NCBI GenBank assembly: GCA_963575745.1
Contig: CAUYUJ010017825.1
Span: 144,482 to 208,481 of the forward strand
From: Prorocentrum cordatum
Taxonomy: Eukaryota; Sar; Dinophyceae; Prorocentrales; Prorocentraceae
DNA: 64,000 nt
Reading direction: 5' to 3'
Shown here: in pieces, positions 33,611 to 45,350 of the stretch
Layout of the letters: each line of letters begins with the position of its first letter
Numbering within the stretch: the first letter of the stretch is position 1
Made by a program: the position numbers and the translations under genes
The notes under the pieces: model-generated
Told to the model about the DNA's origin: nothing
The model's database searches: none
The model's input: the letters and a program-made list of their open reading frames with translations, nothing else

Positions 33611-34928
33611 GCTGCCAACGACACTAGGGGCGGCAAGGGTCTCAGCGTCACAAATTATGCACGCGAGAAGCCATGCACAAGAAGATGTGAAGGCAGGGGA
33701 GGGAGGAAGGAGGATTCGCCTCGATGTCTGGCCGGTGGGACCCAACCATTTGGCCAAGGGCACCGGAATGGATCCAGGGGAAACAGAAAGAGCAAAAGGG
33801 TGGGGCCCATCAGGTCAGCGCCATCGCCAGTTGCAAGTTTAATGTCAGACATAATCCTGTATACGCATGCCACCATCCTCTCATCGAAGCTTCCGCAGCT
33901 GATAACTCAAGCAGACCAGATCTGCTTTGCTCCAATGTTGGTAGCAAAGGCCGAAGGCATGGACGGCGCGGCACTGGGGAAACAGCAACCAGTTGCAGCT
34001 CAGCGTCTGCCTTTTTCCACTGCTTTGGAGTAGATGGCGGATTTCAGGCAACGCCCATATGGATGGGACATGTGAGGATGGCCATACAGCTTTAAGGACA
34101 AACCGGACCCCCGCGACAGAAGACGCAACCGCCAAGGTTGGAGACATCATCAGACACTGGTTGACATTGAGGCATTTCTGTTACGGACCTTTGACCCATG
34201 GACGCCCCAAGGGATACTCCAGGGTCCTCGTGACCTCATCTCCTGGGAGGAAAACAAAGACAACGTTACACATAACCACATCAAAAAAGGCCAGCGACAA
34301 AAATCATAGCTTCGAAACGCTGGTAGTGGGAGCACCAATATCGTCGAGGTTGGTGCAACTATAAGCACTAATGTCATCTCTACTAGCCTTGTGCCTTACA
34401 TGCGACATATAACTACATTGGATTGTTGTTGGAGCTAGGATTCCTAGGGAGTTGCCGTCAGACTCTGTATGCACATCCTCAAAGCCGCTCACTCTGAAAC
34501 GATGTGCTGACATGTTCTGTACTTGCTGGGCCTTGCCAGACCTGGACTCTTAACAACGTAGGTCCACCGATCTTACTCGGTGGAGCTTCGGCAAAACCAG
34601 CAGCTGTACATTTACGGGACAGGCTCTGTGCGGTCTGGAGATGATCATTCGCCGGGGCCGTAACGGCCTCTGTTGTGATCGCCTTGAGCTTTTCGCACAA
34701 ACGGGGAAGGCAATGCTTAGATCCGTGTCCAAGATGGCGCAGTAGTCTGTCTATTGCGTTGAAGCTTCTGCACCAGGCCACGCACTCTGGCCCTGGAGCA
34801 TATTCACTGGTCTTGTCATATGCTGGATGCGCCTCAGTGCGGTGAGCGACCAGAGCCGAGCCCCAGGATTCGAAATGGCAAAAGAGCAGTCGTAGCAGAC
34901 ATGTTAGGCGTCATGCCTGCGGCGCCGA
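33611..34928. other. No recognisable gene
   Basis: About 1.3 kb of low-copy DNA, less GC-rich than average, free of simple repeats. Short open frames have no recognisable motif. It is a good place to look for unrecognised exons. Confidence 0.45.
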
Positions 34929-34962
34929 GTGTGTGTGTGTGCGCGCGCGCGTGTGTGTGTGT
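34929..34962. repeat. GT/GC dinucleotide run
   Basis: GTGTGTGT, then GCGCGCGCGC, then GTGTGTGTGT. Confidence 0.93.
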
Positions 34963-35031
34963 GGGGATTGGAAGATTGCCCGTGGAACACGTGTATAATT
35001 CAATTGAAGCTGTCAGTCGCAGCCATCCACT

Positions 35032-35312
35032 CCTCCCCCGCCGCCTCCTCATCCTCCTCCTCCCCCTCCTCTTCCTCCTCCTTCCTCCTCCTCCTCCTCC
35101 GCCTCCTCCTCCTCCGCCTCCTCCTCCTCCTCCTCATCCTCCTCCCCCCTCCTCCTCCTCCTCCTCCTCCTCTTCCTTCTCCTCCTCCTCCTCCTCCACC
35201 ACCACCTCCTCCTCCCTCCCTCCTTCCTTCCCCCCTCGCGCTCCCCCACCCTCCTCCTGGGGGAGGAGAGGGAGGGGCAAGAGGACGAGGAGGAGGAGGA
35301 GGAGGAGGAGGA
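35032..35312. repeat. TCC tract then short GGA tract
   Basis: TCC with CAC and CCC variants to 35262, then GGAGGA at 35283-35312. Confidence 0.9.
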
Positions 35313-35525
35313 AATAAGGGAGGAAGGAGATGAGGAGCGCCAGGGGAAGGTGGGGTGGGGTGGGGGTAATGAGGAGAAGGAGGCTGGGCGGAGAGGGGAT
35401 AAGGAGAAGAGCATGGGAAGAAAGAGTGAGGGGGGGGCAACTGCTGCGCACTGTTCCCTCGTCGCGATTTGTTTCCTGCTCCTCGCCCTCCATCTCTTCG
35501 TAGTCATCTTCCTCCTGAACATCCT

Positions 35526-35725
35526 CGTCCTCCTCCTCCTCCTCTTCCCCTTCGACCTCCGCTTCCGCTCCTCGTTCTCCTCCTCCTCCTCCTCCTCTTC
35601 CTCCTCCTTCTCGTCCTCTCCCTCCTCCTCGCCCTCCTCCTCCTCCTCCTCCTCTTCCTCCTTCTCCTCTCTTTCCTCTTTGCCCTCCTCCTCCTCCTCC
35701 TCCTCCTCCTCGTCCTCGTGCGCCT
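35526..35725. repeat. TCC tract
   Basis: CTCCTC with TTC and CGT variants. Confidence 0.92.
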
Positions 35726-35738
35726 CGACACCCCCCCC

Positions 35739-35815
35739 CGATCATATGTCGTTCGAGGTCCTCTTCCTTCGCCTTCAGGTCCGCAATCTCAGTAGCCTCC
35801 TCATCAGTCCTCCTG
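35739..35815 (-). CDS. Possible short exon, helical charged peptide
   Basis: The minus strand reads RTDEEATEIADLKAKEEDLE then RHMI, a coiled-coil-like stretch unlike its repeat surroundings, after an AG (CTGAGCAG) that could be an acceptor. The TCC tract begins just downstream. Function unknown; it may be chance. Confidence 0.22.
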
Positions 35816-36229
35816 CTCAGTATGCCCCTCCTCGGACCCCTCGTCGTTAATTCTCCCCCCCCCCCCCCTGAGGTGGCGCCCGCTGCTGCGCGCCCAGCGC
35901 ACACGGCCAGACGCGACAGCGTACCCGATGAAGTTGGACTTGGCGGTGCAGCACAGACAAGCCCGCCGCCAGAGAAGGATGAAGGGCCAGGGGGCCAGCA
36001 GGAAGGATAGAAGGAGGGGACGTTGCCCATGAGGGCAGGAAGGAACAATTCTCCCTCATCGCCCTGCTCCTCCTCCCCCTTCTCAGAACTTCTCTTCCCC
36101 CACACGAGACGAAGGACACCGTAATCACCAAAGACCGAACGAGAGGAAGCGCGCTACACGTGCTCAGTACAAAGATCCTGACCTGAGCTGGCCTGCCAGG
36201 TGCTTTTGTTAGGTGCTTGTGGGATCCGC

Positions 36230-36385
36230 CTTCCTCCTCCTCCTCCTCCTCCTCCTCCTCCTCCTCCTCCTCCTCCTCCCTCTCCTCCCCCTCCCCCCCT
36301 TCTCCCCCTCCTCCTCCTCCTCCTTCTCCTCCTCCTGCTCCCCCTGCCCATTATGTCTCCTCCTCCTCCTCGTGCTCCCCTCATC
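36230..36385. repeat. TCC tract
   Basis: CTC units, then CCC-rich. Confidence 0.92.
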
Positions 36386-37487
36386 CTCAGCATCCGTTTT
36401 CTTATACCTCCTCCCTTCGCCTACATATCCCCCCTCCTCCTTCCTGACCCTCTTATTCCTCGTGCATGGGGAATTGAGCCCACGGTAGGAATAGCTAAGA
36501 CTGGGAGATCAAATCTTGATAGCTCTCCCTCTCCTCGTCCCCAGCTCATGCTGCGGGAGGGCACGCCTAATTCACTGCCACCGCCATAACTACACCATAT
36601 CTATGCGAAGTTTAGTGCGTCGCGCCTTTCTTCGCCTCCACAACGGCCTGGCGCCCAACATCGTAAGCCGAGACAATTGCCACGGATCTACGACGCAATC
36701 CGCGTTCTAAAAGTTACGAAGGGCGACCAACAACTACGACACTATGCCGTCAGAAGCCGAGCTGGCCCGACGCAGACTGGGCGAGAAGGGTGCATGCCAA
36801 CCTAGATAAGCCAAATTCACTGAAGCTTCCCAGGCAACGAGGGAGATGATGAGGAAGCGAGCAACAAGTTGCACGCGAGCAAGGATGCGCATGCACGTGC
36901 CTGATTAGGCTACTACCCAGCCTGGGGGCTGCCAAACAACGCAGTGCGAATCGCCCACACACACATACCACCCCTCCTAAGGTGCGACAGTTGAGGAGGT
37001 GGAGGAGTACACCCTGCGAAATGCTTAAGAAATCATGGGTTAAGAAATTCATCGTCTCAGAACTTGAATAAAACCCAGAACTTCTATCAACATCTCGGGA
37101 TTTACACTGAAAAGTTAAGAATAATCGAGACTCTGGCCGAAAACTTAGGTTTTCTTAAGCATCGCCTAAGGTGTAGGAAAGGAGGTTGGAGAGTGAGGGG
37201 AAAGAGGAGGCTGGAGGACGGTGAACTCTCCCAACCGGGTCGGGCTCAAATTAATATAAAAGCCATACATCAATCGAACACGTGGGAGGAGGAGGTCGGG
37301 AAACAGCAAAACCTTGAAGCACGTGGGTGATGTTTCTTGTGTGCGGCCAAACCCCACGATAATTCTGATCAAGATAATATCTACGACTCCCTACAACTAG
37401 TCTTGAGCACTCCTGGGCTGAATGAGTAAGCTGCCGAACTGCAGAAAACTCACAGTCAATCCAAAACCAGGCCCCCAGCCTGAGGAG
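36386..37487. other. No recognisable gene
   Basis: About 1.1 kb of low-copy DNA, relatively AT-rich. No exon, repeat or RNA gene recognised. Confidence 0.45.
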
Positions 37488-37560
37488 GCCTAGGAGGAGG
37501 AGGAGAAGGAGGAGGAGGAGGAGAAGAAGGATGACGAGGAGGAGGAGCAGGAGGAGGAAG
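37488..37560. repeat. Short GGA tract
   Basis: AGGAGGAGG with AAG variants, just before the inverted family B copy. Confidence 0.88.
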
Positions 37561-37689
37561 CCCCTCCCCTCCTGCTCCTACCCTCCATCCCCCCTCCTCC
37601 CCCGTTCTCCCTGCTCCGGCCCAAATCGCCCAAGACATCCCCGGAGAAGAACCCGAGTCCCAAAACCGAGCGGTCGCCTCGAATCTCCA

Positions 37690-37885
37690 CCGACTCACCA
37701 CATTGGCCCTCCTCGGAGAGCTTGGTCTCTGGGCCACAGCTCGGGTCTCCGGCGGCCGTTCGTGACGATCCAGGCACCCCAGGCGCGCTCCCGGCGAGGC
37801 ACAGCTCCTGGAGCGCATCCCGAGACAGGAAAACCCGCAGGAACCGACCAACACGTCCGAGAACCTGGGCTTCCCACTGACTCAC
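37690..37885 (-). repeat. Dispersed repeat family B, copy 3 (inverted)
   Basis: On the minus strand: GGTTCTCGGACGTG, TCGGGATGCGCTCCAGGAGC and GGGGTGCCTGGATCGTCACG then AACGGCCGCCGGAG. It is inverted relative to the neighbouring module at 37905, unlike the arrangement at 47.8-48.2 kb. Confidence 0.6.
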
Positions 37886-37904
37886 CACACGGGGCGTTCA
37901 CCGC

Positions 37905-38090
37905 ATCGTTGGTCGGCGGCGCGCCCAGGGGGGGGAAGTGAGAAGGGGTGGGCTTTCTCAGAAGGCTCGGGAGTTTCCCAGCCCTCTGAAAATGTCATAA
38001 GCCTTCAACGAAGACACAGGGAAACTCTCAGAAGACGTGAGCGCTTCGGAGAAGCTCCCCGCCGCCTTCTGAGAAGGCCTCCTCCTTATC
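37905..38090 (+). repeat. Module adjoining family B (GGCGGCGCGCCCAGG ... CTTCTGAGAA), copy 1
   Basis: GGCGGCGCGCCCAGGGGG then GAAGTGAGA, followed by CCAGCCCTCTGAAAATGTC and GCCGCCTTCTGAGAAGG. The same pieces occur at 47825-47860 and 48060-48190, where family B lies between them. Confidence 0.55.
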
Positions 38091-38449
38091 AGGGAACCGA
38101 ACTCTATACACCGACGCCTTTGTCTGGCCTCACACTGAATCTCGCACAGGGAAACGGATCCTGGTGTATACGGGATCCTGGTGTATACATTCTTCTTTGT
38201 TTCCCCAGGAAAACGGGGGAAAAAATATACACAACATCAACCGACGTCGTCCCCGACCCTCAAAAAAACCCAGGGATTGAACAACCGCCCGCCACTGGTA
38301 ATGTATATGCTCCGGTTTCCGACTCATCACTTCCCCCCCTCACTCGCCGCCGAGCTTGGGGGCAACCGAGACTCTCCCGCGGGCCCTGGCCGCCCCCAGG
38401 CTCACGCCCAGCCGGTGTTAGCCTCGCCCGCCCGCGGCCGTCCTGACCG
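38091..38449. other. No recognisable gene
   Basis: GGATCCTGGTGTATAC occurs twice (38156 and 38173), a 17-bp tandem duplication. Otherwise low-copy. Confidence 0.5.
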
Positions 38450-38656
38450 CACCGATCGGGTCGGGCGAAAGGGGGGGAATGCAAAGGGGGGGTTTGAGAA
38501 TCAGCTCACGTAGCTGATTTTCCCGGCGCCTCCCGGCGCCGGGAGCGGCCATGTATCGAGGAATGGGCCCCTCGGCGAGGCCGAAACCAGCTGCATGCAG
38601 CAAATTTCGCAACCCCCCCTTTCCCAATCCCCCCCTTTCGCCCGACCCGATACGCG
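38450..38656. mobile_element. About 205-bp palindromic element
   Basis: ATCGGGTCGGGCGAAAGGGG near 38454 recurs inverted near 38655, and similarity extends about 45 bases. The centre holds further small palindromes (GCTCACGTAGCTGA; CCCGGCGCCTCCCGGCGCCG). No coding capacity. MITE-like or a cruciform-forming repeat. Confidence 0.55.
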
Positions 38657-38863
38657 GGAGCCGCGACGACGACGGCGACGGTGCCCGCGACGGCGGCGGC
38701 GAAGAGTGCGGCGGCGGCGGCCGCGAGCGGCGGACGGCCGAGCCTGCAGGGCAGGCGTTCCGCTCCGTGGGAGAGGAGGCCGAGAGGCACACTCGGTCGA
38801 AGGTCCGTCCTGCTGCTGAAGCGGGTGCTTGTCCTCCTCGGCCCCACCCAAGGCCTTGCCGTG

Positions 38864-38932
38864 AGGAGGAAGAGGAGGAGGAGGAGGAGGAGGAGGAGGA
38901 GGAGGAGGAGGAGGAGAAGGAGGAAGAGAAGG
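38864..38932. repeat. Short GGA tract
   Basis: GGAGGA with AAG variants. Confidence 0.9.
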
Positions 38933-39199
38933 ACGCGAGGTGGAGAGAGAGAAGGCGAAGACATCCAGACCGAATCCCCTGCCACTGCCGCATGAAGCAT
39001 CCGCTTGCGCCCAAGCCTTCCTCCGATGTTGGCAGTCAGCCAGCAGCTGCGTTGGCCAAACCGTGTTGTCTCTCAATGCGTGGCCGGGCGGCCTGATGCC
39101 CATGGGGCAACAAAAAACCCTCGACCACCTGGGGTTCTGGAAGGGGTTAATTAGCGTGTCGCGCCGAGGCGTCGTCGGCCAGAACCGGCAGCGCGACAC

Positions 39200-39427
39200 T
39201 CCTACTCCTCCTCCTCCTCCTGCTCTTCCTCCTCCTCCTCCTCCTCCTCCTCCTCCTCCTCCTCCTCCTCCTCCTCCCCCTCCTCCTCCTCCTCGTCCTC
39301 CTCCTCCTCCTCCTCCTCCTTCTCCTCTCCCTCCTCCTTCGCACCTCCTGCCCCAACTCCCATCCCACCTCCTCCCCCTCCCCCTCGTCTTTCTCCTCCT
39401 CCTCCTCCTCCTCCTCCTCCTCCTCCA
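39200..39427. repeat. TCC tract bordering the 3' end of LINE 2
   Basis: CTC units with CCC variants. On the LINE 2 strand it is a GGA run right after its last unique sequence (GCATGCAACATGCAACAT). Confidence 0.93.
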
Positions 39428-39656
39428 TGTTGCATGTTGCATGCTCCTAAGGGGAGTCCGAGCGCTCCTCGGGCCCGCTCGGGACCTCATTGTGAGATCC
39501 TGTGGCCTGGCACCCCTAACGCCCGCGCGCAGTCCTCCTGCGACCTGGCGGCGAGGGTGCTCGGCCACTGCTGCAGTCCTTGCGGCAGCAGTCCACGCAG
39601 CAGCCGTGACCTCGCCTTCTTCCCCGTACTTGTGGGGGGGAGGCATGGTTCCTTCA

Positions 39657-40004
39657 GCTTAACGGCTCGAGTTGACGACACCCCCCCACACCTGCTGCAA
39701 AATGCGACCCCCGGATGACGTGGAGGTGTGGGAGGTGAGACGTGTGAAACCACTGGGCATGATTCGGGGTGCATGGGGACCCGAGCCAGGACTCCTTGGT
39801 ACCGCGAATCTGATACCTGAAACATATTTTGCACCGCAGGCCCTCGGGAACGTCTTTCAACACATGCTGGGCATGGCCCCACTTTTTGGGGGCCTTAACC
39901 CGTCCCCGCTTCTTGGGAGCAGGTGGCGGGGCAGGGAAAACTTCCCAGAACAACTCCTGGACAGCGGCAATTCGATTCTGGATGAGCTACTTCGTGGTCG
40001 GCTT
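39657..40004 (-). pseudogene. LINE 2 C-terminal zinc finger beyond two nonsense codons
   Basis: The RNase H frame continues past TAG 40005-40007 and TAG 39987-39989 without a shift. It reads NRIAAVQELFWEVFPAP, then GHAQHVLKDVPEGLRCKICF, then a Cys about 20 residues on and several His. The C-x2-C...C layout after an H-x5-L-like start is typical of the last domain of dinoflagellate LINEs. It ends in REPLS-like sequence (QLEPLS) at a stop near 39654. A 3' untranslated segment of about 225 bp leads to the TCC tract. Confidence 0.7.
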
Positions 40005-41024
40005 CTAAGACGGGCGGGTCACCCAATCAGGAAGCTGGACTCGCGCTGCTGCATCAGTTGCTACCTGGTCTGCCAACTGGTTTGCCAGATACGCCCAGGG
40101 CTGGATGTTGTAATCCCAGAAATCATTCTCCGTGGGGTGGGACTTGGTCTTGTGGAACTCCATGATCCCGTCAAAGCTCTGATGGGCCCCCCAGAACTCC
40201 TCCCACAAGTCTACATAACATTTGTGCTGCCAGAGGGGCCTTCGTAAAACTCCACGATATACATATGCTGAGTCTGTCACGATGGTGATCTCACCTGCTA
40301 GGTTCTGGACGGCTTTGACTGCCGCGTAGAGCTCTCCGCGGTTGACCGTCTGTTTCCCTGGCAGGCCTCCTCTTAAAGTTCCTATGGTCTCGAGGCCGGC
40401 ATCTTTAACTGCGACCCCCCAGCCAACTCTCCTCAGCCTCGCATCATTCGGAAACCTTCCTCCTCCAGCGTCGGTCCCCACCAAAAACTTGCCCTTGATG
40501 GGGCCCCCTTGGATCATGAAGGTCCCCGTGGCTCCGAGGGTGGCTCTGGGTGGATGTTGGTCCAGGCGTCCTGTCGTAAAATCAGCTGGTTGCAGTCCTC
40601 GTCCCCACTTCACTGGGTAGGAGGGGAACTCATCAATAGCCTTCTGGATGAGGTGCTGGGAGTCGAGGACTGCTTCATCGGTACTGCGCACGTGCGCTGG
40701 GCATGTCCAAAGGCGGTGAAGGTCATCCTCCACTCGTGCTCCACACCTGGCACATCGCGCTGGCTGGCTTGGTTTACATTCGTGTACTCGGGCGTTGGTC
40801 CAGATCGAGGCCTTCCCGAGGGCTTGGAGGGCTTTGGCTCGGATGGGCTGGTTATCCTTCCGAAGCTTCCGATAGGTCTTCTGAAACTGGAACGCGTCGA
40901 TTCCAAACTCAGCCCCCCCTCCGAGATGGAATTGCGAGGCCCTTTCCCAGAGAACCCGAGACACGTATTCACTGAAGTCGCCCAGGAAGGCCGTCTGGGC
41001 TCTGAGATGTCCAGGAACGAGTTT
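40005..41024 (-). pseudogene. LINE 2 RNase H domain with upstream zinc motif
   Basis: After the TAA at 41025 the same frame is open to a TAG at 40005. A C-x2-C...H...C...H motif (CARCGARVEDDLHRLWTCPAH) precedes RNase H. The RNase H residues are visible: VGTDAGGG (Asp), NRGELYAAVKAV (Glu), IVTDSAYVYRG (Asp), FHKTKSHPT (His) and ANQLADQVATDAA (Asp). The domain itself is uninterrupted, about 140 residues, which is usual for this family. Confidence 0.88.
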
Positions 41025-41027
41025 TTA

Positions 41028-43390
41028 CAGTTGATCGTCGGGAAGGATCCACCCCCAGGGCCCCACCATGTACACTCCTAGGTCATGGAGGGTGGCAATG
41101 AGCGCGGAGAAGAGGGAGGTAACCTTACTCCATCGGGTCTTACTTGCCAGACGTGCCACTGTAGGAGACCATATTTTTCCTATCGCGTTGTGCAACTCTG
41201 GATTCTGGTTGACCATGTCGGACCAGGTCTTGACAACTTGCATGGGGAGGTAGTGCGCAGGATCCTCCTGCTGCTGTCCCCGTGCTGACAAAGCAAAGCC
41301 TGCGGTCGTGCATCCATACTTGGGAGCATATCCGAGCCCCCGGGCAAGTCGTCCCCGAACTTGCTCGAGTACTGTCGGCGCAATACCTTGCCCCTGTTGG
41401 CCCCAAAAGAGCTGTGGACGGGCCCCCGTGTTGACCAGCCTCCGACTCTTCTTGGCGGTCCTGGTGAGGTTGGTGATCCCGTTGAGCCTCTGGAGGCCCT
41501 TCTTGAAGCGTTCCTTCCGAATCTTCAAACGCCTCCGAAGCCCCAAGGTAGTGTCCAGGCCGAGGTCCCTCCCCTGGACACTGGTCTTGACGGCCCACCC
41601 CAGCTCCTTGGTGCGCTCGCTGAGTTCGACGCTCAGCCCAGGCACCGACGCGAGAACACAAGATTTGGGCGAGAGCTTGCAACCGTGGGCCTCGAGCTTC
41701 TTGCCCAGGAACGCCATTGCCTCTGGAACCACCTCCAGGATCTCCTTAGACGAGCCCCAAACTCGCAACCTCAGGTCGTCAACCCAGGTACGAAAACGAA
41801 CTCGTGGAAACTGATAGTGTAATTCTTCCCAGATGTTAAACAGAAATGCCCGGGCTAAAGATGTTGACTGGGTGCAGCCTTGCAGGACACTGCCAGTCGG
41901 ACACGTGGGCGACGAGCACCCTAGAGAGGCAGATGACAAGAACCTGGCTGCTTGATGAACTATCATGGCGCGCATAAGCGGGATGGTGGGATACTCAAGG
42001 CTGATGGCCATCCCGCAGACGCACTCCGTACAAATGGTGTCGAAAAAACTTTTCGATGTCAATCAATGCCTCTGCTAGCGGTATCTGCAAACTGGTGACC
42101 AGCTCCGCTGTCACTTCACTCAAATGGGCTGCTCGGAGGCACGATGATCCTCGGATGGCCTCATCCCAAAATCCTGCTCTGTTTGAATCCCACGCTGCGA
42201 GGCCTGGGCGGTGCAACTTGACTAGAATCCGATAGGCACTGTTGGCATGTGCAATGGGCCGATCGGATTCGATATTCTTAGGGAAGATACGAACCATGTT
42301 GAGTAGCACCTGCGCGGGACACTTAAAAGTCGTCCGAACCTGATTGATCAGGTCGGTGAAGGCAGTCTTGCCCTCGGGCGGCAGGGCGTCGAGCTCGCGC
42401 GGGTGCCGCAAGTCAGCGCCTCTTGCAGAGCTAGGGCTGTACCTCCGAACAACTTCAAACACTTCGGCTTCAGTCCAATCGGGCTCCTGGGCAGCACGCT
42501 GCTGGGCAACTCTTCGGAGCTCTTGGAGCCAGGGAGGATCTTCAGGACACTGGCGAGGTCCCTTTGGGCTCCAGTATTTCTCCCAATAGGTGAGCTTATG
42601 CTGCGTGATAAGGATGGGGTCATCGGAGAGGGCCCCGTTAAGAGGTACCACGTCTTGTTCTTCAGGAGCGGGAGGGGTGCCCTTGGTGATGGCATGTGAG
42701 ATCTTACCTCCTTTCTTAAGGTCCTCCTCGATCCACTCCTGGAAAGCCTTCCGAGACGCCTGATTTGCTTTCTTCTGGAAATTCTGAGGTATCTGTTCAA
42801 GATAATCCCCGAGAGTCTGCCCAGCCCCAATCAGAAAATTGGCTCCGAAAACCTCTAGGTCCGAGAACTGGCCTGTGAAATACTCGAGGAAGACATGTTT
42901 AATCTCGGGGTCGACATATTCTGGCCATCTAATATCGGGAATAATTCTGTTCAAGAGAGCCTGCAGTGCGAAAACTTGTGCACGGGGCCCAGGGCGTCGC
43001 AGGAAATGATCACGATCCTGCACGCGTGCGACGATCACCTGCCACCGGTTTGCGTCGCTGGTGGCCAGCCCCGTCTGGGGCGCTGGCGGCAGCAGGGGGC
43101 GCCTGAACAGTTGCGCACACTGACCTCGCTGCGGCGCGGACTGGAACCCCAACTTGTTGTGGGTTTCCTGCAGCTCCAGGGCACGACTCAAGATGGCGTA
43201 ATCTCGGGTAATCTGCTTGCTGACATGCTGGGCACAGACGGGGTAGGTGGGTATGAGGTTCATGTTCTCCTCCTCCTCCTCCTCCGCCCTCTCGCAATAG
43301 CATTCCCAAGAGTGTTTAGCCCCAGAGTATTCTTTGGGGAGAGGGGAGGCCCGACTGCATGCCAAAATCTCCTTCTGAGCTACTGCGCGC
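41028..43390 (-). pseudogene. LINE 2 linker and reverse transcriptase with intact VDD
   Basis: A linker of about 330 residues precedes the palm. Upstream palm features are FPKNIESDRPIAHANSAYRI and AEALIDIEKFF (motif A). One extra base in the run 42043-42048 puts the reading out of frame just after FF; the neighbouring frame then reads FFDTICTECVCGMAISLEYP. Next come GSVLQGCTQSTSLARAF (motif B) and RTWVDDLRLRVWG, the active site with both Asp residues, at about 41775-41784. The thumb region continues to an in-frame TAA at 41025. In a functional relative this enzyme copies the element RNA at the nicked target. Confidence 0.87.
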
Positions 43391-44334
43391 GCCAGAACAC
43401 CTGCCACGCCTAGGTGCGGTCTCCACGAGCCCCCCAGGACTGCCGTGAGGGAGGTGTCGAGGGCAAGACGGTGGTCGACCACAAACTAGTCCAGCATGCG
43501 ATGCCCATTCGAGCACGTCCACGTCGTATTTTCTGGGGCAACCACGACCCCACGTACCCAGGAAAGCCACTTCATGGGTTTCTCCAAATCTTCAGGAACA
43601 ACATTCCAGTCCCCCGCGATGAGATAGGGGAGCTTCTGCGTGCGCATGTGGGTGGTGAATTCCGTGACGATATCACGATTTGCTTGGTTCATCCCAACCC
43701 CTGAAATCAGATATACGGCGACAACCAAGAAATTCACCCCATCGGGTTTGATAATGCAACTGGTCCATCGGGTCCCTATAGCAAGAGGCTTGATGTAGCC
43801 CTTGGCTCCCATGACCCGAGCGTGGGAAGAAAGGTGAGATCGAACCCCAAGAAGGATCCCGCCTTGGCTTCCCTGAGCGGTGGGTGCGGCTGGGCAGACG
43901 TATGTCTTCCAGCCACTCTTCTGGAACTTTTTCCGAACATCCCCATGTCGGTCTAGTGTGAGGTGCGTCTCTGTCAGGACACAAAAGTCTGCTGTGAAAC
44001 GAGAGTCCAAGATGTACTTCTTAGCGGCATTGTTCCATGTAGTGATATTAGCGGCGTAGATTGCTAGTGACCCTCCCTTCCCACCTGCATTTCCCTTAGC
44101 CTGACTGAAGGACGGGTAGCCAAAATTGGCCGCGTAGTCTATGTACGGGTGGTCGGCGATTGCTGCCTCACTATTGCTCACGAAAAGCGTGGCCGTCACG
44201 AACCTGCGGAGGAACTTCAGCTTCGCCGCCGTCGACCTGCATGGTGTTCTCACGCCGTGGGCTGGTGCTGCGCCTCTCTGGGGGCTGCGACGTGGCGGCG
44301 CGCCTGCCGCGGGCACCCTTGGTCCGTCCGCCAC
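43390..44334 (-). pseudogene. LINE 2 APE-type endonuclease
   Basis: Motifs in order are LAIYAANITTWNN, CVLTETHLTLD (catalytic Glu), FLVVAVYLISG and LIAGDWNVVPEDLEKP (GDWN). The end reads NGHRMLD, then a TAG at 43486-43488, then FVVDHRLAL and WRPHLGVAGVL in the same frame, with the conserved Pro-His near the end. The domain is complete apart from that one nonsense codon. Its role is first-strand nicking of the target. Confidence 0.85.
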
Positions 44335-45260
44335 TGGGGCCCCCGCTGGCGCCCGCTCTCATGGCTGCCTGGCGGGCAGCCCTCGCCACTGCGCCTGGGG
44401 CGGGCGTCGCGCCTACCGCCGCGGGCCCTGGTGGCGCCAAGCCACCTGGGGCTGGGGCGCCTGGGGCCTCGGCGGCGGCGGCGGCCGGCGCGGGGGCGCC
44501 CCCTGCGGCCCCGCCTGGCATCTGGATGCCGAGGTGCCCCGCGATGGCGGGGTTGGCGGCGAGGAACTGGGCGACGATGCGCTGCTCGGCTTCGCCCATG
44601 GCCGCGGCTCCTGCGACTGGGGGCGTGGGCACTGGCTCCACTGCCCCCTCCTCTGGGCGCACCATGGCCGCCCACTCTCTGGACTTTGTGGCGGCCGTCT
44701 CCTTGGCTGCTGCTTCTTGAGCCACAGCGACTGCGAGGGACTCTTCTGCTTGCTCCAACTCTTCACGTAGCTGGTCGACTCGCTTCTGACATTCATCCTT
44801 ATATGCTGTGGCCCTTTGCATTGACCGCTTGGCGAGGCTGACTTGCTGCGATAACTGGGTTCCTCGGTCGGCACCCGTCTCCTCATCCTCGTCCTCGCCT
44901 CCGTCTGCGGCGGCAATGTACTGTTTCTTGAAAACCTCCAACTGCGGGCCCCCGAGAAGCCCCTGCAACCCCTGGACGATTCGCATTAGCTGCGGGTCAT
45001 CCGCAGCGGGCTCCTCACCCTTTTGGCATATTGGAGAGTAGCATGGCCCCGCATTTGCACAGCGGGTCCTTGTATGCACGACTGATCCATTTCCACTTGC
45101 CACACGTGTCACACACAACGTACTGCTTATTCTGCTCCTGTTTTTTCCATCATCCTCCGTTCTTGTCCTTGGACCAGCTTCTCCAGTCCGAGGTCCAACC
45201 TCCGCGGCGGCCATCTCGCTGCTGCTGCCTGCTGCCGCGCTGCGAGCTCCAGTTCGCCAT
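44171..45260 (-). pseudogene. LINE 2 N-terminal region: zinc ribbon, coiled coil, Ala/Pro-rich tail
   Basis: ATG at 45260 gives MANWSSQRGSRQQQRDGRR, stops at TGA 45150, and in the same frame continues YVVCDTCGKWKWISRAYKDP then LCKCG. This is a C-x2-C...C-x-C zinc ribbon near 45120-45050. A frameshift near 45045 leads into an acidic then helical segment (QYIAAADGGEDEDEETGAD; CQKRVDQLREELEQAEESLA) predicted to be coiled coil. An Ala/Pro/Gly-rich tail ends at 44171. The tail overlaps the endonuclease frame by about 160 bases, so either a one-base shift joined them or the ancestor had two overlapping frames. A nucleic-acid-binding role is inferred by analogy with other LINEs. Confidence 0.75.
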
Positions 45261-45350
45261 GGACTGGGGCGCGGCACTGGGTCCGTGGCCGAAATGGCCG
45301 TCTCTGCTGGCCGCGCTTGAGCGAGGTTGGGAAGTCCAGGAGCAGGCCCC

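Noticed and set aside
34929-34962. GT/GC run as a Z-DNA regulatory element
   Set aside because: It could form Z-DNA, but no gene or promoter is recognisable nearby, so a regulatory claim has no support.
42043-42048. Programmed frameshift at an A/T run in LINE 2
   Set aside because: Rejoining the frames needs a +1 step, and the run does not sit in the codon phase of a canonical -1 slippery heptamer. A one-base insertion or sequencing error is simpler.
39987-43488. Three in-frame TAG codons in LINE 2 (43486, 40005, 39987) might mean TAG is read as an amino acid
   Set aside because: The same element also has an in-frame TAA (41025) and TGA (45150) plus frameshifts, and LINE 1 has a TGA. Ordinary decay explains all of them.
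45283-45300. A second, older leader relict in LINE 2 (GGCCATTTCGGCCACGG on the minus strand)
   Set aside because: It matches the leader only loosely, is about 55-70 nt from the real leader where a relict should be adjacent, and is itself a small palindrome-like GC-rich sequence.
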